From Xanthobacter dioxanivorans (GTDB lineage Bacteria > Pseudomonadota > Alphaproteobacteria > Rhizobiales > Xanthobacteraceae), in contig NZ_CP063362.1 of the NCBI RefSeq assembly GCF_016807805.1, positions 2,832,501 through 2,896,500 of the forward strand: DNA of 64,000 bases, read 5' to 3'. Each line of letters starts with the position of its first letter. Within the stretch, counting starts at the first letter, position 1. Shown here piece by piece: positions 8,832 to 16,549 of the stretch. Position numbers and translations under genes: made by a program. The notes beneath the pieces are model-generated. The model made no database searches, was not told where the DNA came from, and worked only from the letters and a program-made list of their open reading frames with translations.

Positions 8832-9521
8832 TCAGGATGCCTTGATGTAGTGGGTCACCACGTCCACCACATGCCGGCGCCGCACCGCGCGTTCCTCGGG
8901 TGTGGACAGGTCCCGGCCGAAGGCGGTGGAGAAGGTCGGATTGTTGGAGAAGTAGAAATAGCTCACCGCGGAAATGGTCATGTAGAGGTGCATGGGATCG
9001 ATGCCCGGACGCACCGTACCTTCTTTCTCGCCACGGGCGAGAAGGGTCTTCAGGCGCTCGATGAGCGAGATCTGCATCTCCCTGAGCCGCGTCGAACGGC
9101 GCAGGTATTCGCCGCCCAGCATGTTCTCGCCGTTGAGCAGCGTGATGATATGGGGGTGTGTTGCCGGATAGTCGAACTTGAACTCGACGAGCCGGGTGAT
9201 GGCCTCCACCGGTGGCAGCGATTCGAGATCCAGCCGGGCCTCGGCCACGCGCATGTCCGTATAGGCGCGTTCGAGGACCGCCACGTAGAGGTCCTCCTTG
9301 CTGCCGAAATAGTAATAGATCATCCGCTTGTTGGCGCCCGCCTCCTCGGCCACCAGATCCACGCGCGCCCCGGCGAGGCCCTTGCGGGCGAACTCCACCT
9401 CCGCCGCTTCGAGGATCTTGAGCCGGGTCTTGTCGGCATCCCGCGTCGCCACCTCCTTCGCCGGGGTGGCGCGGGGCTTCGTGCGGGACCCCTTGGTGGA
9501 ACTGGCGGAGGGCACGGTCAT
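8832..9521 (-). CDS. TetR/AcrR family transcriptional regulator
   Basis: A 229-residue repressor-type protein. A basic tail (about residues 1-30) precedes a standard TetR helix-turn-helix (ILEAAEVEFARKGLAGARVD ... ANKRMIYYYFGSKEDLY), followed by a helical ligand domain with a TetR_C pattern (HPHIITLLNGENMLGGEYL) resembling regulators of catabolic or acyl-CoA genes. I chose the ATG at 9521, preceded by GGAAAG, rather than a TTG further upstream that would overlap the CoA-transferase gene. It lies 32 bases after that gene and is probably co-transcribed with it, hence autoregulated through the palindrome at 11242. It is the only regulator in the island and the natural candidate to bind all five palindromes. 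Confidence 0.9.
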   Translation of the reverse strand: MTVPSASSTKGSRTKPRATPAKEVATRDADKTRLKILEAAEVEFARKGLAGARVDLVAEEAGANKRMIYYYFGSKEDLYVAVLERAYTDMRVAEARLDLESLPPVEAITRLVEFKFDYPATHPHIITLLNGENMLGGEYLRRSTRLREMQISLIERLKTLLARGEKEGTVRPGIDPMHLYMTISAVSYFYFSNNPTFSTAFGRDLSTPEERAVRRRHVVDVVTHYIKAS

Positions 9522-9553
9522 CAACTTTCCGGACGGCGCCCCGCCCCAAGCGT

Positions 9554-11158
9554 TCAGGCGCTGAGTCGGGGCCAAGCGATACGTTCGGGACGTTGCGACA
9601 GATGCAGCCGCCGTTCAAGCCCGATCGGGCCGGGCCGGAACAGGGCGGCGTCCATCAGCTTCAGGTCCGCCGCGATGTCGGGTGTAAACGCCATCTGCCC
9701 CAGAACGTCGCGTTCGAGGTCGATGCCGGGCGCGATCTCGATCAGCTCCAGCCGTCCCGTCGCGTTGCGGCGGAAGACGGCGCGCTCGGTGACGTAGAGC
9801 GCCTCCTGCCCCACCTTCTGCGCGTAGAGCCCGCTATAGGTGAGCTGCTGAAGGGCGGAAACGAACTTCCTGTCCCTGCCTTCACGGCTGATCACGGTGC
9901 GCCCGTCCGGCCACGCCATGTCGAGGCCGCCCGAGGTGAAGGTGCCCGAGAACACCACCGTCTTGGCGTTCTGGGAGATGTTGATGAAGCCGCCGGGGCC
10001 GATGATGCGGTCGGAGAAGCGCGAGACGTTGACGCTGCCCTCCGCGTTCACCTCGGCGAAGGAGAGGAAGGCCACGTCCAGCCCGCCGCCGTCGTAGAAG
10101 TCGAACTGGTAGGGCTGGTCGATCATGGCGTGGTAGTTGCGGCTCGCGCCCACCTCGTTGCCCGAGGCCGGCGCGCCGCCGATGAGGCCTTGCTCGTTGG
10201 TGAGGGTGATGGCGTCGAGGCAGCCCTCTTCCGCCGCCACCGTGGCGATGCCGGTGGAGATCCCCGAGCCCAGGTTGCACACCGCCCCCGCATAGAGCTC
10301 CAGCGCTGCCCGCCGCGCGATCACCTTGCGCGGGTCGAAGGGCAGGGGGGCGATGGCGGAGAGCGGAATCTTCAGCTCGCCCGCATAGGCCGGGTTGTAG
10401 TCGGAGGCGTAGGTCTGGGTCTGGGCGGGGTCCACAACCACGAGGTCCACCAGGATGCCGGGGATCTTCACCTGCTTGGGGTTGAGCGTGCCGCGCCGAG
10501 CCAGGCGCTTCACCTGCACGATGACGATGCCGCCGGCCCGGCGCGTCGCCTGGGCCATGGATATCATCTCGCCGAAGATGGCCTCCTGCTCCATGGTCAC
10601 GTTGCCGTCCTCGTCGGCGGTCGTGCCGCGCAGGAACGCGACGTCCGGCACGAACGGCTTGTAGAAGAGCCATTCGCGGCCGGCGAGCTCCACCACCTCC
10701 ACCAGGTCCTCGGTGGCCCGCGCGCTCTGGCGCCCGCCGCCGAGGCGCGGGTCCACGAAGGTGTTGAGGCCCACATGGGTGACAAGGCCGGGGCGGCCGG
10801 AGGCCATCTCGCGGGTAAGCTGGGAGAGCGCGCCCTGGGGCAGGGTGTAGGCCTCGATGCGGTTCTCCAGCGCCATCTTCTCCACCGGCGGGGAATCCAC
10901 CAGCGTGCCGCACACCACCCGCTTCAGGAGGCCGTCATGGGCGAGGTGGCCGACGCCCCGGCTCTTGCGGTCGCCGAGGCCCACCGGATGGACGGTGGTG
11001 ATGTCGCGCGGCGCGCCCTCCTTCAGGAAGCGCTCCGCGACGGCGGCGATGAGCGTGTCCGGCACCGCATGGCCGCCGCCCGAGCCGCCGATGAGGAGGG
11101 TGTCGCCGGACTTGACCAGCCGCGCCGCGTCCTCGGCGCTCACCACGCGAACAGCCAT
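9554..11158 (-). CDS. Acyl-CoA:acetate/propionate CoA-transferase (two-domain, YdiF-like)
   Basis: A 534-residue family I CoA-transferase in which the alpha and beta halves are fused, as in propionate CoA-transferase and YdiF. The N-terminal domain shows GDTLLIGGSGGGH. The catalytic glutamate is expected in TNEQGLIGGAP, with GNEVGAS following. Such enzymes move CoA between acyl-CoA and a free acid through a glutamyl-CoA intermediate. In this island it would activate the imported acid or a ring-opened product. It is probably transcribed with the TetR gene from the divergent promoter region containing operator copy 4. Confidence 0.92.
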   Translation of the reverse strand: MAVRVVSAEDAARLVKSGDTLLIGGSGGGHAVPDTLIAAVAERFLKEGAPRDITTVHPVGLGDRKSRGVGHLAHDGLLKRVVCGTLVDSPPVEKMALENRIEAYTLPQGALSQLTREMASGRPGLVTHVGLNTFVDPRLGGGRQSARATEDLVEVVELAGREWLFYKPFVPDVAFLRGTTADEDGNVTMEQEAIFGEMISMAQATRRAGGIVIVQVKRLARRGTLNPKQVKIPGILVDLVVVDPAQTQTYASDYNPAYAGELKIPLSAIAPLPFDPRKVIARRAALELYAGAVCNLGSGISTGIATVAAEEGCLDAITLTNEQGLIGGAPASGNEVGASRNYHAMIDQPYQFDFYDGGGLDVAFLSFAEVNAEGSVNVSRFSDRIIGPGGFINISQNAKTVVFSGTFTSGGLDMAWPDGRTVISREGRDRKFVSALQQLTYSGLYAQKVGQEALYVTERAVFRRNATGRLELIEIAPGIDLERDVLGQMAFTPDIAADLKLMDAALFRPGPIGLERRLHLSQRPERIAWPRLSA

Positions 11159-11241
11159 CGCTCGTTCCTCCCATTCGTCGGGCCATATGCCCGGGCCGCA
11201 CGCCCCTTCGCCGGGAGGCGCGGCATCGCCGCTTGTTTAAC

Positions 11242-11255
11242 TCACTAGTTAGTTA
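11242..11255. promoter_or_regulatory. Putative TetR operator, copy 4 (TCACTA-GT-TAGTTA)
   Basis: The right half-site matches the consensus exactly and the left has one change. It lies in the divergent region between the CoA-transferase gene (start 11158, minus) and the ferredoxin reductase gene (start 11344, plus), so one bound dimer could control both. Confidence 0.58.
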
Positions 11256-11343
11256 TAATGTGGAGGCCGTCCACCCGTCAAATCTCCGGCCGGCGCCGCG
11301 GTGCGCCCGTGCGCGGTATCGACCCAAAGCACCGGAACGCCCC

Positions 11344-12117
11344 ATGAGCAATTTCGACCGTGAAGAAGTCCTCTGTGTCCACCACTGGACCGACACGCTG
11401 TTCAGCTTCCGGACCACCCGCAGCCAGAGTCTCAGGTTCATCAACGGCCAGTTCACAATGATCGGGCTGGAGGTGGACGGCCGCCCGCTGCTGCGCGCCT
11501 ATTCCATGGTCAGCCCGAACTATGACGAGGGGCTGGAATTCTTCTCCATCAAGGTCCCGGACGGCCCGCTCACCTCGCGGCTCCAGCATCTGAAGGTGGG
11601 CGACAGGATCCTTGTCGGGCGCAAGCCCACCGGCACGCTGATCCACGACAACCTCCTGCCCGGCCGCCATCTCTATCTGCTCGGCACGGGGACGGGGCTG
11701 GCGCCGTTCATGAGCATCATCCGCGATCCCGACACCTATGAGCGGTTCGAGAAGGTGGTGCTGGTGCACGGCTGCCGCCGGGTGGCGGAACTCGCCTACG
11801 AGACCCTCATCACACGCGAGCTGCCGCAGGACGAGTTCCTCGGCCCTGCGGTGCGCGACGGGCTGATCTACTATCCGACCGTGACCCGCGAGCCCTTCCG
11901 CCACACCGGCCGCGTCACCGATCTCATCGAAACCGGAAAGCTGTTCGCCGACATCGGCCTGCCGCCGCTGGAGACGGCCCATGACCGGGTGATGCTGTGC
12001 GGCAGCCCGGCCATGATCGCGGACATCCGCACCGGGCTGGATGCACGCGGCTTCACCGAAGGCAGCATGTCCGAGCCGGGGCACTACGTCATCGAGAAGG
12101 CGTTCGTGGAGAAATAG
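11344..12117 (+). CDS. fpr: Ferredoxin-NADP+ reductase (FAD flavoprotein)
   Basis: A 257-residue plant-type ferredoxin reductase of the short bacterial Fpr class. The FAD-binding motif appears as RAYSMVSPNYDEGLEF, then GTGTGLAPFMSI for NADP(H) pyrophosphate binding, then VMLCGSPAM and the C-terminal VEK ending seen in alphaproteobacterial Fpr. It transfers electrons between NADPH and ferredoxin or flavodoxin. I chose the ATG at 11344 because the 37 residues encoded upstream have no family counterpart and overlap the operator. Its partner is plausibly the FdxA ferredoxin at 4339, as both belong to the putative regulon. Confidence 0.92.
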   Translation: MSNFDREEVLCVHHWTDTLFSFRTTRSQSLRFINGQFTMIGLEVDGRPLLRAYSMVSPNYDEGLEFFSIKVPDGPLTSRLQHLKVGDRILVGRKPTGTLIHDNLLPGRHLYLLGTGTGLAPFMSIIRDPDTYERFEKVVLVHGCRRVAELAYETLITRELPQDEFLGPAVRDGLIYYPTVTREPFRHTGRVTDLIETGKLFADIGLPPLETAHDRVMLCGSPAMIADIRTGLDARGFTEGSMSEPGHYVIEKAFVEK

Positions 12118-12126
12118 GCAAGCCGG

Positions 12127-12150
12127 CCCTCTCTCTGTCGGAGGGAGAGG
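12127..12150. terminator. Weak stem-loop between convergent genes
   Basis: CCTCTC (12128-12133) can pair with GAGAGG (12145-12150) between the 3' ends of the ferredoxin reductase gene and the DUF993 gene. There is no T-run, so a role as a bidirectional terminator is only suggested by position. Confidence 0.3.
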
Positions 12151-12160
12151 CGGGGCCGTC

Positions 12161-13324
12161 TCATGCGGCGATGCCGTGCGCGGCGAACACCGGACGCGCC
12201 CGGGCGGTGGCGAGGTCCGGATCGGCCAAAAGGCCGGCCTTGTCGGCCAGCCGGAACAGTTCGGCCAGATGCAGGGTCGAGCGCGCGCTCTCCTGTCCGC
12301 CGACCATGGTGAAATGGTCCTGGTGGCCGTTGAGATAGGCCATGAAGACGATGCCGGTCTTGTAGAAGCGGGTGGGCGCCTGGAAGATGTGGCGCGACAG
12401 GGGCACCGTCGGCGCGAGGATGCGGTGGAAGGTGTCCTCCTCCCCCGCCGCCAGCGCCGTCAGCGCCGCGGAGGCGGCCGGCGCGATGGCGTCGAAGATG
12501 CCGAGCAAAGCGTGGGAATAACCCTGCTCGTCGCCGGCAATCAGCTCCGCATAGTTGAAGTCGTCGCCCGTATACATGCGCACCCCCGGGGCGAGGCGGC
12601 GGCGCATGGCGATCTCGAAATCCTTGTCGAGCAGGGAGACCTTCACCCCGTCCACCCGGGCGGCATTGCGGTTGATGACGTCGAGCGCCGTGTCGAGGGC
12701 GGCGCCGAGGTCGCGCGTGCCCCAGTAGCCGGCGAGCGCGGGGTCGAACATGTCGCCGAGCCAGTGGATGATCACCGGCTCCCTCACCTGGCGCAGGATG
12801 CGGTCGTAGACCCGGCCGTAGTCCTCCGGTCCGCGCGCCATCCGGGCCAGCGCCCGCGAGGCCATGAGGATGATGCGGCCGCCGACCGCCTCCACCGCCT
12901 CCACCTGCTCCTCATAGGCGCGGATCACGTCGTCGAGGCTGCGCGCGGCCTCCGCGGCGAGCTGGTCGGTGCCGGCGCCGGAATAGACGCCGGCGCCCCG
13001 CGCCTTCGCCGCCACCACCGAGCGGCGGATCAGCTCCAGCGAGGTCGGCCAGTCGAGGCCCATGCCGCGCTGGGCGGTGTCCATGGCCTCGGCGACCGAG
13101 AGGCCGAGGTCCCACAGATGCTCGCGGAAGGCGATGGTGCGGTCCCAGTCCACCGCGGTGTCGATCCACGGGTTCTCGGCGCGCAGCGGGTCGGCCACCA
13201 CATGGGCCGCGCCGAACGCGATGCGGTTGAACGGCCCGGCCTGCGTGCGGGGGAAGGGGGAAGCCGCGCCCGGACGGTAGGTTTCGAGACGGCCGGAGGC
13301 GGTGGGAAGCTGGAGCGCGGGCAT
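12161..13324 (-). CDS. DUF993 protein, dihydrodipicolinate-synthase/aldolase-like
   Basis: A 387-residue protein that I recognise as DUF993, a divergent branch of the DHDPS/N-acetylneuraminate lyase TIM-barrel family. Features include FNRIAFGAAHVVADPL near the N-terminus and a barrel-like pattern with GVKVSLLDKDFEI, which places a lysine where the Schiff-base lysine of the family lies. Class I aldolase chemistry (retro-aldol cleavage or hydration of a 2-oxo acid) is inferred only. The start at 13322-13324 overlaps the cupin stop (TGATG), showing translational coupling; an upstream in-frame extension would overlap the whole cupin gene and is rejected. It is last in the permease - ATPase - cupin - DUF993 unit. 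Confidence 0.78.
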   Translation of the reverse strand: MPALQLPTASGRLETYRPGAASPFPRTQAGPFNRIAFGAAHVVADPLRAENPWIDTAVDWDRTIAFREHLWDLGLSVAEAMDTAQRGMGLDWPTSLELIRRSVVAAKARGAGVYSGAGTDQLAAEAARSLDDVIRAYEEQVEAVEAVGGRIILMASRALARMARGPEDYGRVYDRILRQVREPVIIHWLGDMFDPALAGYWGTRDLGAALDTALDVINRNAARVDGVKVSLLDKDFEIAMRRRLAPGVRMYTGDDFNYAELIAGDEQGYSHALLGIFDAIAPAASAALTALAAGEEDTFHRILAPTVPLSRHIFQAPTRFYKTGIVFMAYLNGHQDHFTMVGGQESARSTLHLAELFRLADKAGLLADPDLATARARPVFAAHGIAA

Positions 13325-13674
13325 CAGTCGAACCATTCGTCGTGAGGATCGAAGGCGGGGATCGGGATGTTCAGGATGCGCATGCGCCCGATGGCGCGGT
13401 GGCGGCATCCCGGCTTGATGAAGATGGAGGTCAGGGGCGCGACCGGGATGCGTTCGCCGTCGAGCTCCATCTCGCCCTCGCCATCGAGGATCACGTAAAT
13501 CTCGGTCATCGCCTTGTGGTAGTGCACCCGCGCATCCTCCGTGATGTCGGTGAGGTGCACGGTGGCGAGGGCATTGTCGGAGGTGCCGAAGGCGCGCCGC
13601 GCGAAGCCGCAGGGGCAGGCGACGGCCGGGATCTCCTCCAGGCGGGCGATCATGTAGTTGGGCGACGACATCAT
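13324..13674 (-). CDS. Cupin-domain protein
   Basis: A 116-residue single-domain cupin. The metal-binding first motif reads HYHKAMTEIYVILDGEGEME and the second motif contains IFIKPGCRHRAIG, so an H-x-H...E...H site is present. Small cupins of this kind act as isomerases, dioxygenases or metabolite sensors; no specific function can be named. It is coupled to the DUF993 gene by a TGATG overlap and follows the ABC importer ATPase gene after a stable 11-bp hairpin. Confidence 0.85.
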   Translation of the reverse strand: MMSSPNYMIARLEEIPAVACPCGFARRAFGTSDNALATVHLTDITEDARVHYHKAMTEIYVILDGEGEMELDGERIPVAPLTSIFIKPGCRHRAIGRMRILNIPIPAFDPHDEWFD

Positions 13675-13692
13675 CGGGCCTCCTGCCCGGTC

Positions 13693-13721
13693 GCGCGCCC
13701 CCGGAGGTTGCGGGGGCGCGC
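13693..13721. terminator. 11-bp intercistronic hairpin
   Basis: GCGCGCCCCCG (13693-13703) and its exact complement at 13711-13721 flank a 7-base loop, between the ATPase gene stop and the cupin start on the minus strand. There is no T-run after it. It may partially terminate transcription or protect the 3' end of the transporter message, giving unequal expression within the unit. Confidence 0.5.
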
Positions 13722-13743
13722 ACTGCGCGGCGGGGGCCCGTCA

Positions 13744-14565
13744 TCAGTCGATGCCGCCGTGGGCGTAGAAGTGCTGGCGGATCTTCTGGGTGAGCGCGAC
13801 GAAGCGCGGGTCCGCCATCACGTCCAGCGTGCGCGGGTGGTCGAGGTCCACCTCGTAGACGCCGGCGATGGTGCCCGGCCGTTCGCTCATCACCAGCACC
13901 CGGTCGGCAAGGAAAACCGCCTCGGGAATGGAATGGGTGATGAACAGCACGGTCTTGCCCGTCGCGCGCTGGATGCGCTGGAGCTCCACGTTCATCTTCT
14001 CGCGGGTCATGGCGTCGAGGGCGCCGAACGGCTCGTCCATGAGCACGATCTTGGGATCGTGCACCAGCGCCCGGCAGATGGAGGCGCGCTGCTGCATGCC
14101 GCCGGACAGCTGCCAGGGATATTTGTGGGCGAAGTCGGCAAGGCCCGCCATGTCCAGCAGGTCGAGGGCGCGCTTGCCGAAATGCGCCTTGTCGAGGCCC
14201 TTCACCTCCACCGGCATCATCACGTTGGCCAGCACGCTACGCCAGGGCAGGAGCAGCGGCTGCTGGAACACCACGCCCACGTCAGAATGGGGCTTGACGA
14301 TGGTGCGCCCCTCCACCCGGATCTCGCCGGTGGAGGGCCGCAGCAGCCCGGCCACCATCTTCAGCAGGGTGGACTTGCCGCAGCCGGAGGGACCGACGAT
14401 CACCAGGAACTCGCCTTCCGTGATGGTGAAGTCGATGGGCTTCAGGGAGGGCACGTCCCCGTCGCGGGTACGGTAGGTCTTGGACACCCCCTTCATCTCG
14501 ATGATGGGGCGTGCGCTGCGGAGCACGGGAGCCTCGCTGGCGAGGCGCAGATGCGGGCGGGCCAT
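13744..14565 (-). CDS. ABC importer ATP-binding protein (SsuB/TauB type)
   Basis: A 273-residue ATPase with Walker A GPSGCGKST, Q-loop VVFQQPLLLPW, signature LSGGMQQR and Walker B IVLMDEPFGALD, as in nitrate/sulfonate/taurine importers. The start at 14565 was chosen because the longer in-frame upstream extension overlaps the permease gene. It lies 14 bases after the permease gene. It probably pairs with the NMT1-type binding protein at 2370, since no other binding protein is present in the island. Confidence 0.92.
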   Translation of the reverse strand: MARPHLRLASEAPVLRSARPIIEMKGVSKTYRTRDGDVPSLKPIDFTITEGEFLVIVGPSGCGKSTLLKMVAGLLRPSTGEIRVEGRTIVKPHSDVGVVFQQPLLLPWRSVLANVMMPVEVKGLDKAHFGKRALDLLDMAGLADFAHKYPWQLSGGMQQRASICRALVHDPKIVLMDEPFGALDAMTREKMNVELQRIQRATGKTVLFITHSIPEAVFLADRVLVMSERPGTIAGVYEVDLDHPRTLDVMADPRFVALTQKIRQHFYAHGGID

Positions 14566-14579
14566 GTCGCTGCTCCTTC

Positions 14580-15389
14580 TCACGTCGCCACGACGAAATC
14601 GTGCCGCTGGCTGGCATGCCAGGGGATCGCGAAGCGCTCGACCACGTCGACGAGCCAGAACAGGATCATGCCGATGAGGGCCAGCACTACCAGCGCGGCG
14701 AACATCATGGGCAGCTCGAAATTGCCGATGGACCGCTGCAGCAGGAAGCCGATGCCCGAGTTGGAGCCGACGAACTCGCCCACCACGGCGCCCACTACCG
14801 CGAGCGTCACCGACACCTTCAGCCCGGCGAAGATGGCCGGCGTGGCGAAGGGCAGCGACACCATGCGGAAGGTCTGGAACTTCTTCGCCTCCATGGACCG
14901 TGCGAGGTCCATGAGGTCCGGGTCCACAGACTTGAAGCCCTGCACCGCCGAGACCACCACCGGGAAGAAGCCGAGGAGGAAGGCGGCGATCACCTTCGGA
15001 AAGATGCCGAAGCCGAACCACACCACGAACAGCGGCGCGATCGCCACCTTCGGGATGGACTGGGAGAAGACCAGCAGCGGATAGACGTAGCTTTCCACCG
15101 TCTTGGAAGAGGCGATCAGCATGGCGACGGGGATGCCGAAGGCGGCCGAGAGCAGGAAGCCGGCGAGGGTCGCGGTGGTGGTGGGCACCGCCTCCCGGAG
15201 CAGGAGCGGCCACTCCTTGTAGAGCGTCACCGCCACGTCGATCGGCGAGGGCACCTGGTAGGCGGGAATCTGGAAGACCTTGATGGCGAGGTCCCACAGG
15301 ATCACGAGGACAATCATCAAAAGGGCCGGACGGACCCAGGCCTTCTGAAGGAAGCCCCCGATCGACCGGCGTCGCTTGGCGTGCGCCAT
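14580..15389 (-). CDS. ABC importer permease (SsuC/TauC type)
   Basis: A 269-residue inner-membrane permease of the BPD-transport family. About six hydrophobic segments are seen, starting with LLMIVLVILWDLAIKVF near residue 20. The EAA-type cytoplasmic loop that contacts the ATPase appears around DLARSMEAKKFQTFRMVSLP. A strong RBS (GGAGGAG) precedes the ATG and an operator palindrome lies 45 bases upstream. It heads the minus-strand unit permease - ATPase - cupin - DUF993. Confidence 0.92.
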   Translation of the reverse strand: MAHAKRRRSIGGFLQKAWVRPALLMIVLVILWDLAIKVFQIPAYQVPSPIDVAVTLYKEWPLLLREAVPTTTATLAGFLLSAAFGIPVAMLIASSKTVESYVYPLLVFSQSIPKVAIAPLFVVWFGFGIFPKVIAAFLLGFFPVVVSAVQGFKSVDPDLMDLARSMEAKKFQTFRMVSLPFATPAIFAGLKVSVTLAVVGAVVGEFVGSNSGIGFLLQRSIGNFELPMMFAALVVLALIGMILFWLVDVVERFAIPWHASQRHDFVVAT

Positions 15390-15433
15390 GGCGCTCCTCC
15401 CTGGAGCTTCCGGTGCGGTATCCGCACCTTTAT

Positions 15434-15447
15434 TAACTTGATAGTTA
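15434..15447. promoter_or_regulatory. Putative TetR operator, copy 5 (TAACTT-GA-TAGTTA)
   Basis: One mismatch in the left arm, but the palindrome extends outward to ATTAACT...AGTTAAT. It lies 45 bases upstream of the importer permease start (minus) and 166 bases upstream of the SDR start (plus), and could act on both. Confidence 0.62.
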
Positions 15448-15612
15448 ATAGAAGCCGCGCAACGTCGTCAAGCGAAAGGCGGCGCGGGGAGGCGCCTTCC
15501 GCCGCCCCACCTTGGCGCTTGGGCATGGGGGCGGGCGCGGGCCTCCCCTCGGCATTCCGTTTTCCCCGACACCGGGATATGAGGGGTGAAATTCGCGAAC
15601 CCAGAAGCGCCC

Positions 15613-16401
15613 ATGTCCTCTCCTGATCAGAAAGTCGCCCTCGTCACCGGTGCCGCGCGCGGCATCGGGCTCGCCGTGGCGCAGAAGTTCCTCGCCGAAG
15701 GCTGGCGGGTGGCGCTGCTGGATATCGAAGGCGCGCTGCTGGAAGCCGCCGTCGCGAGCCTGGGCGACGCCGAGCGCACCCTGGCCCTGACCTGCGACGT
15801 CTCGGACGCGAAGGCGGTGGCCGCGGCGTTCGCGACCCTCGTGGCGCGGTTCGGGCGGCTCGACGCCCTGGTCAACAATGCCGGCGTCGCGGTGTTCAAG
15901 CCGCTGCTGGAGACCAGCGACGCGGAATGGAGCCGCGTGCTCGAGGTGAACCTCACCGGCCCGTTCCTCTGCACCAAGGCCGCCGCGCCGCTGCTGCGCG
16001 ACCAGGGCGGGGGCGCCGTGGTCAACATCACGTCCATCTCGGGGCTCAGGGCCTCGACGCTGCGTGCCGCCTACGGCACCAGCAAGTCCGGGCTCGCCCA
16101 TCTGACGAAGCAGCTGGCGGTGGAGCTTGCCGGCCTCGGCATCCGCGTCAATGCCGTGGCCCCAGGTCCCGTGGACACCGCCATGGCCAAGGCGGTGCAT
16201 TCCCCTGCCATCCGTGCCGACTACCACGATTCCATCCCGCTCAACCGGTACGGGCTGGAGCATGAGCTGGCGGAAGCGGTGTTCTTCCTGTGCAGTGACC
16301 GCGCCAGCTACATCACCGGACAGGAACTGGCGGTGGATGGCGGCTTCGACGCCGCCGGCATCGGCCTGCCCACGCTGCGGGGCGCGCGCAGCAACGGGTG
16401 A
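15613..16401 (+). CDS. Short-chain dehydrogenase/reductase (SDR)
   Basis: A 262-residue classical SDR: cofactor motif TGAARGIG (residues 12-19), NNAG near 89, catalytic Ser in ITSISG, and the active-site YGTSKSG with Tyr and Lys. The ending TGQELAVDGG is typical of FabG-like enzymes. It probably oxidises or reduces an alcohol/ketone intermediate of the island's pathway, but no substrate can be named. I chose the ATG at 15613; a GTG nine codons upstream is possible. It is transcribed away from the importer genes. Confidence 0.9.
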   Translation: MSSPDQKVALVTGAARGIGLAVAQKFLAEGWRVALLDIEGALLEAAVASLGDAERTLALTCDVSDAKAVAAAFATLVARFGRLDALVNNAGVAVFKPLLETSDAEWSRVLEVNLTGPFLCTKAAAPLLRDQGGGAVVNITSISGLRASTLRAAYGTSKSGLAHLTKQLAVELAGLGIRVNAVAPGPVDTAMAKAVHSPAIRADYHDSIPLNRYGLEHELAEAVFFLCSDRASYITGQELAVDGGFDAAGIGLPTLRGARSNG

Positions 16402-16549
16402 CCGACCGGCGGGCTCAAGGGCGGTCGCCACGGTGCCCATCCAGGCATGGCAGGCCTGCGCACGATGTCGGGATAAGGGACGGTCGGCAGGTGCGTTCGC
16501 GGCCGTGGCGTCGTAACTTGCGCCGACCTCACCATTGCGCTGGATCATC

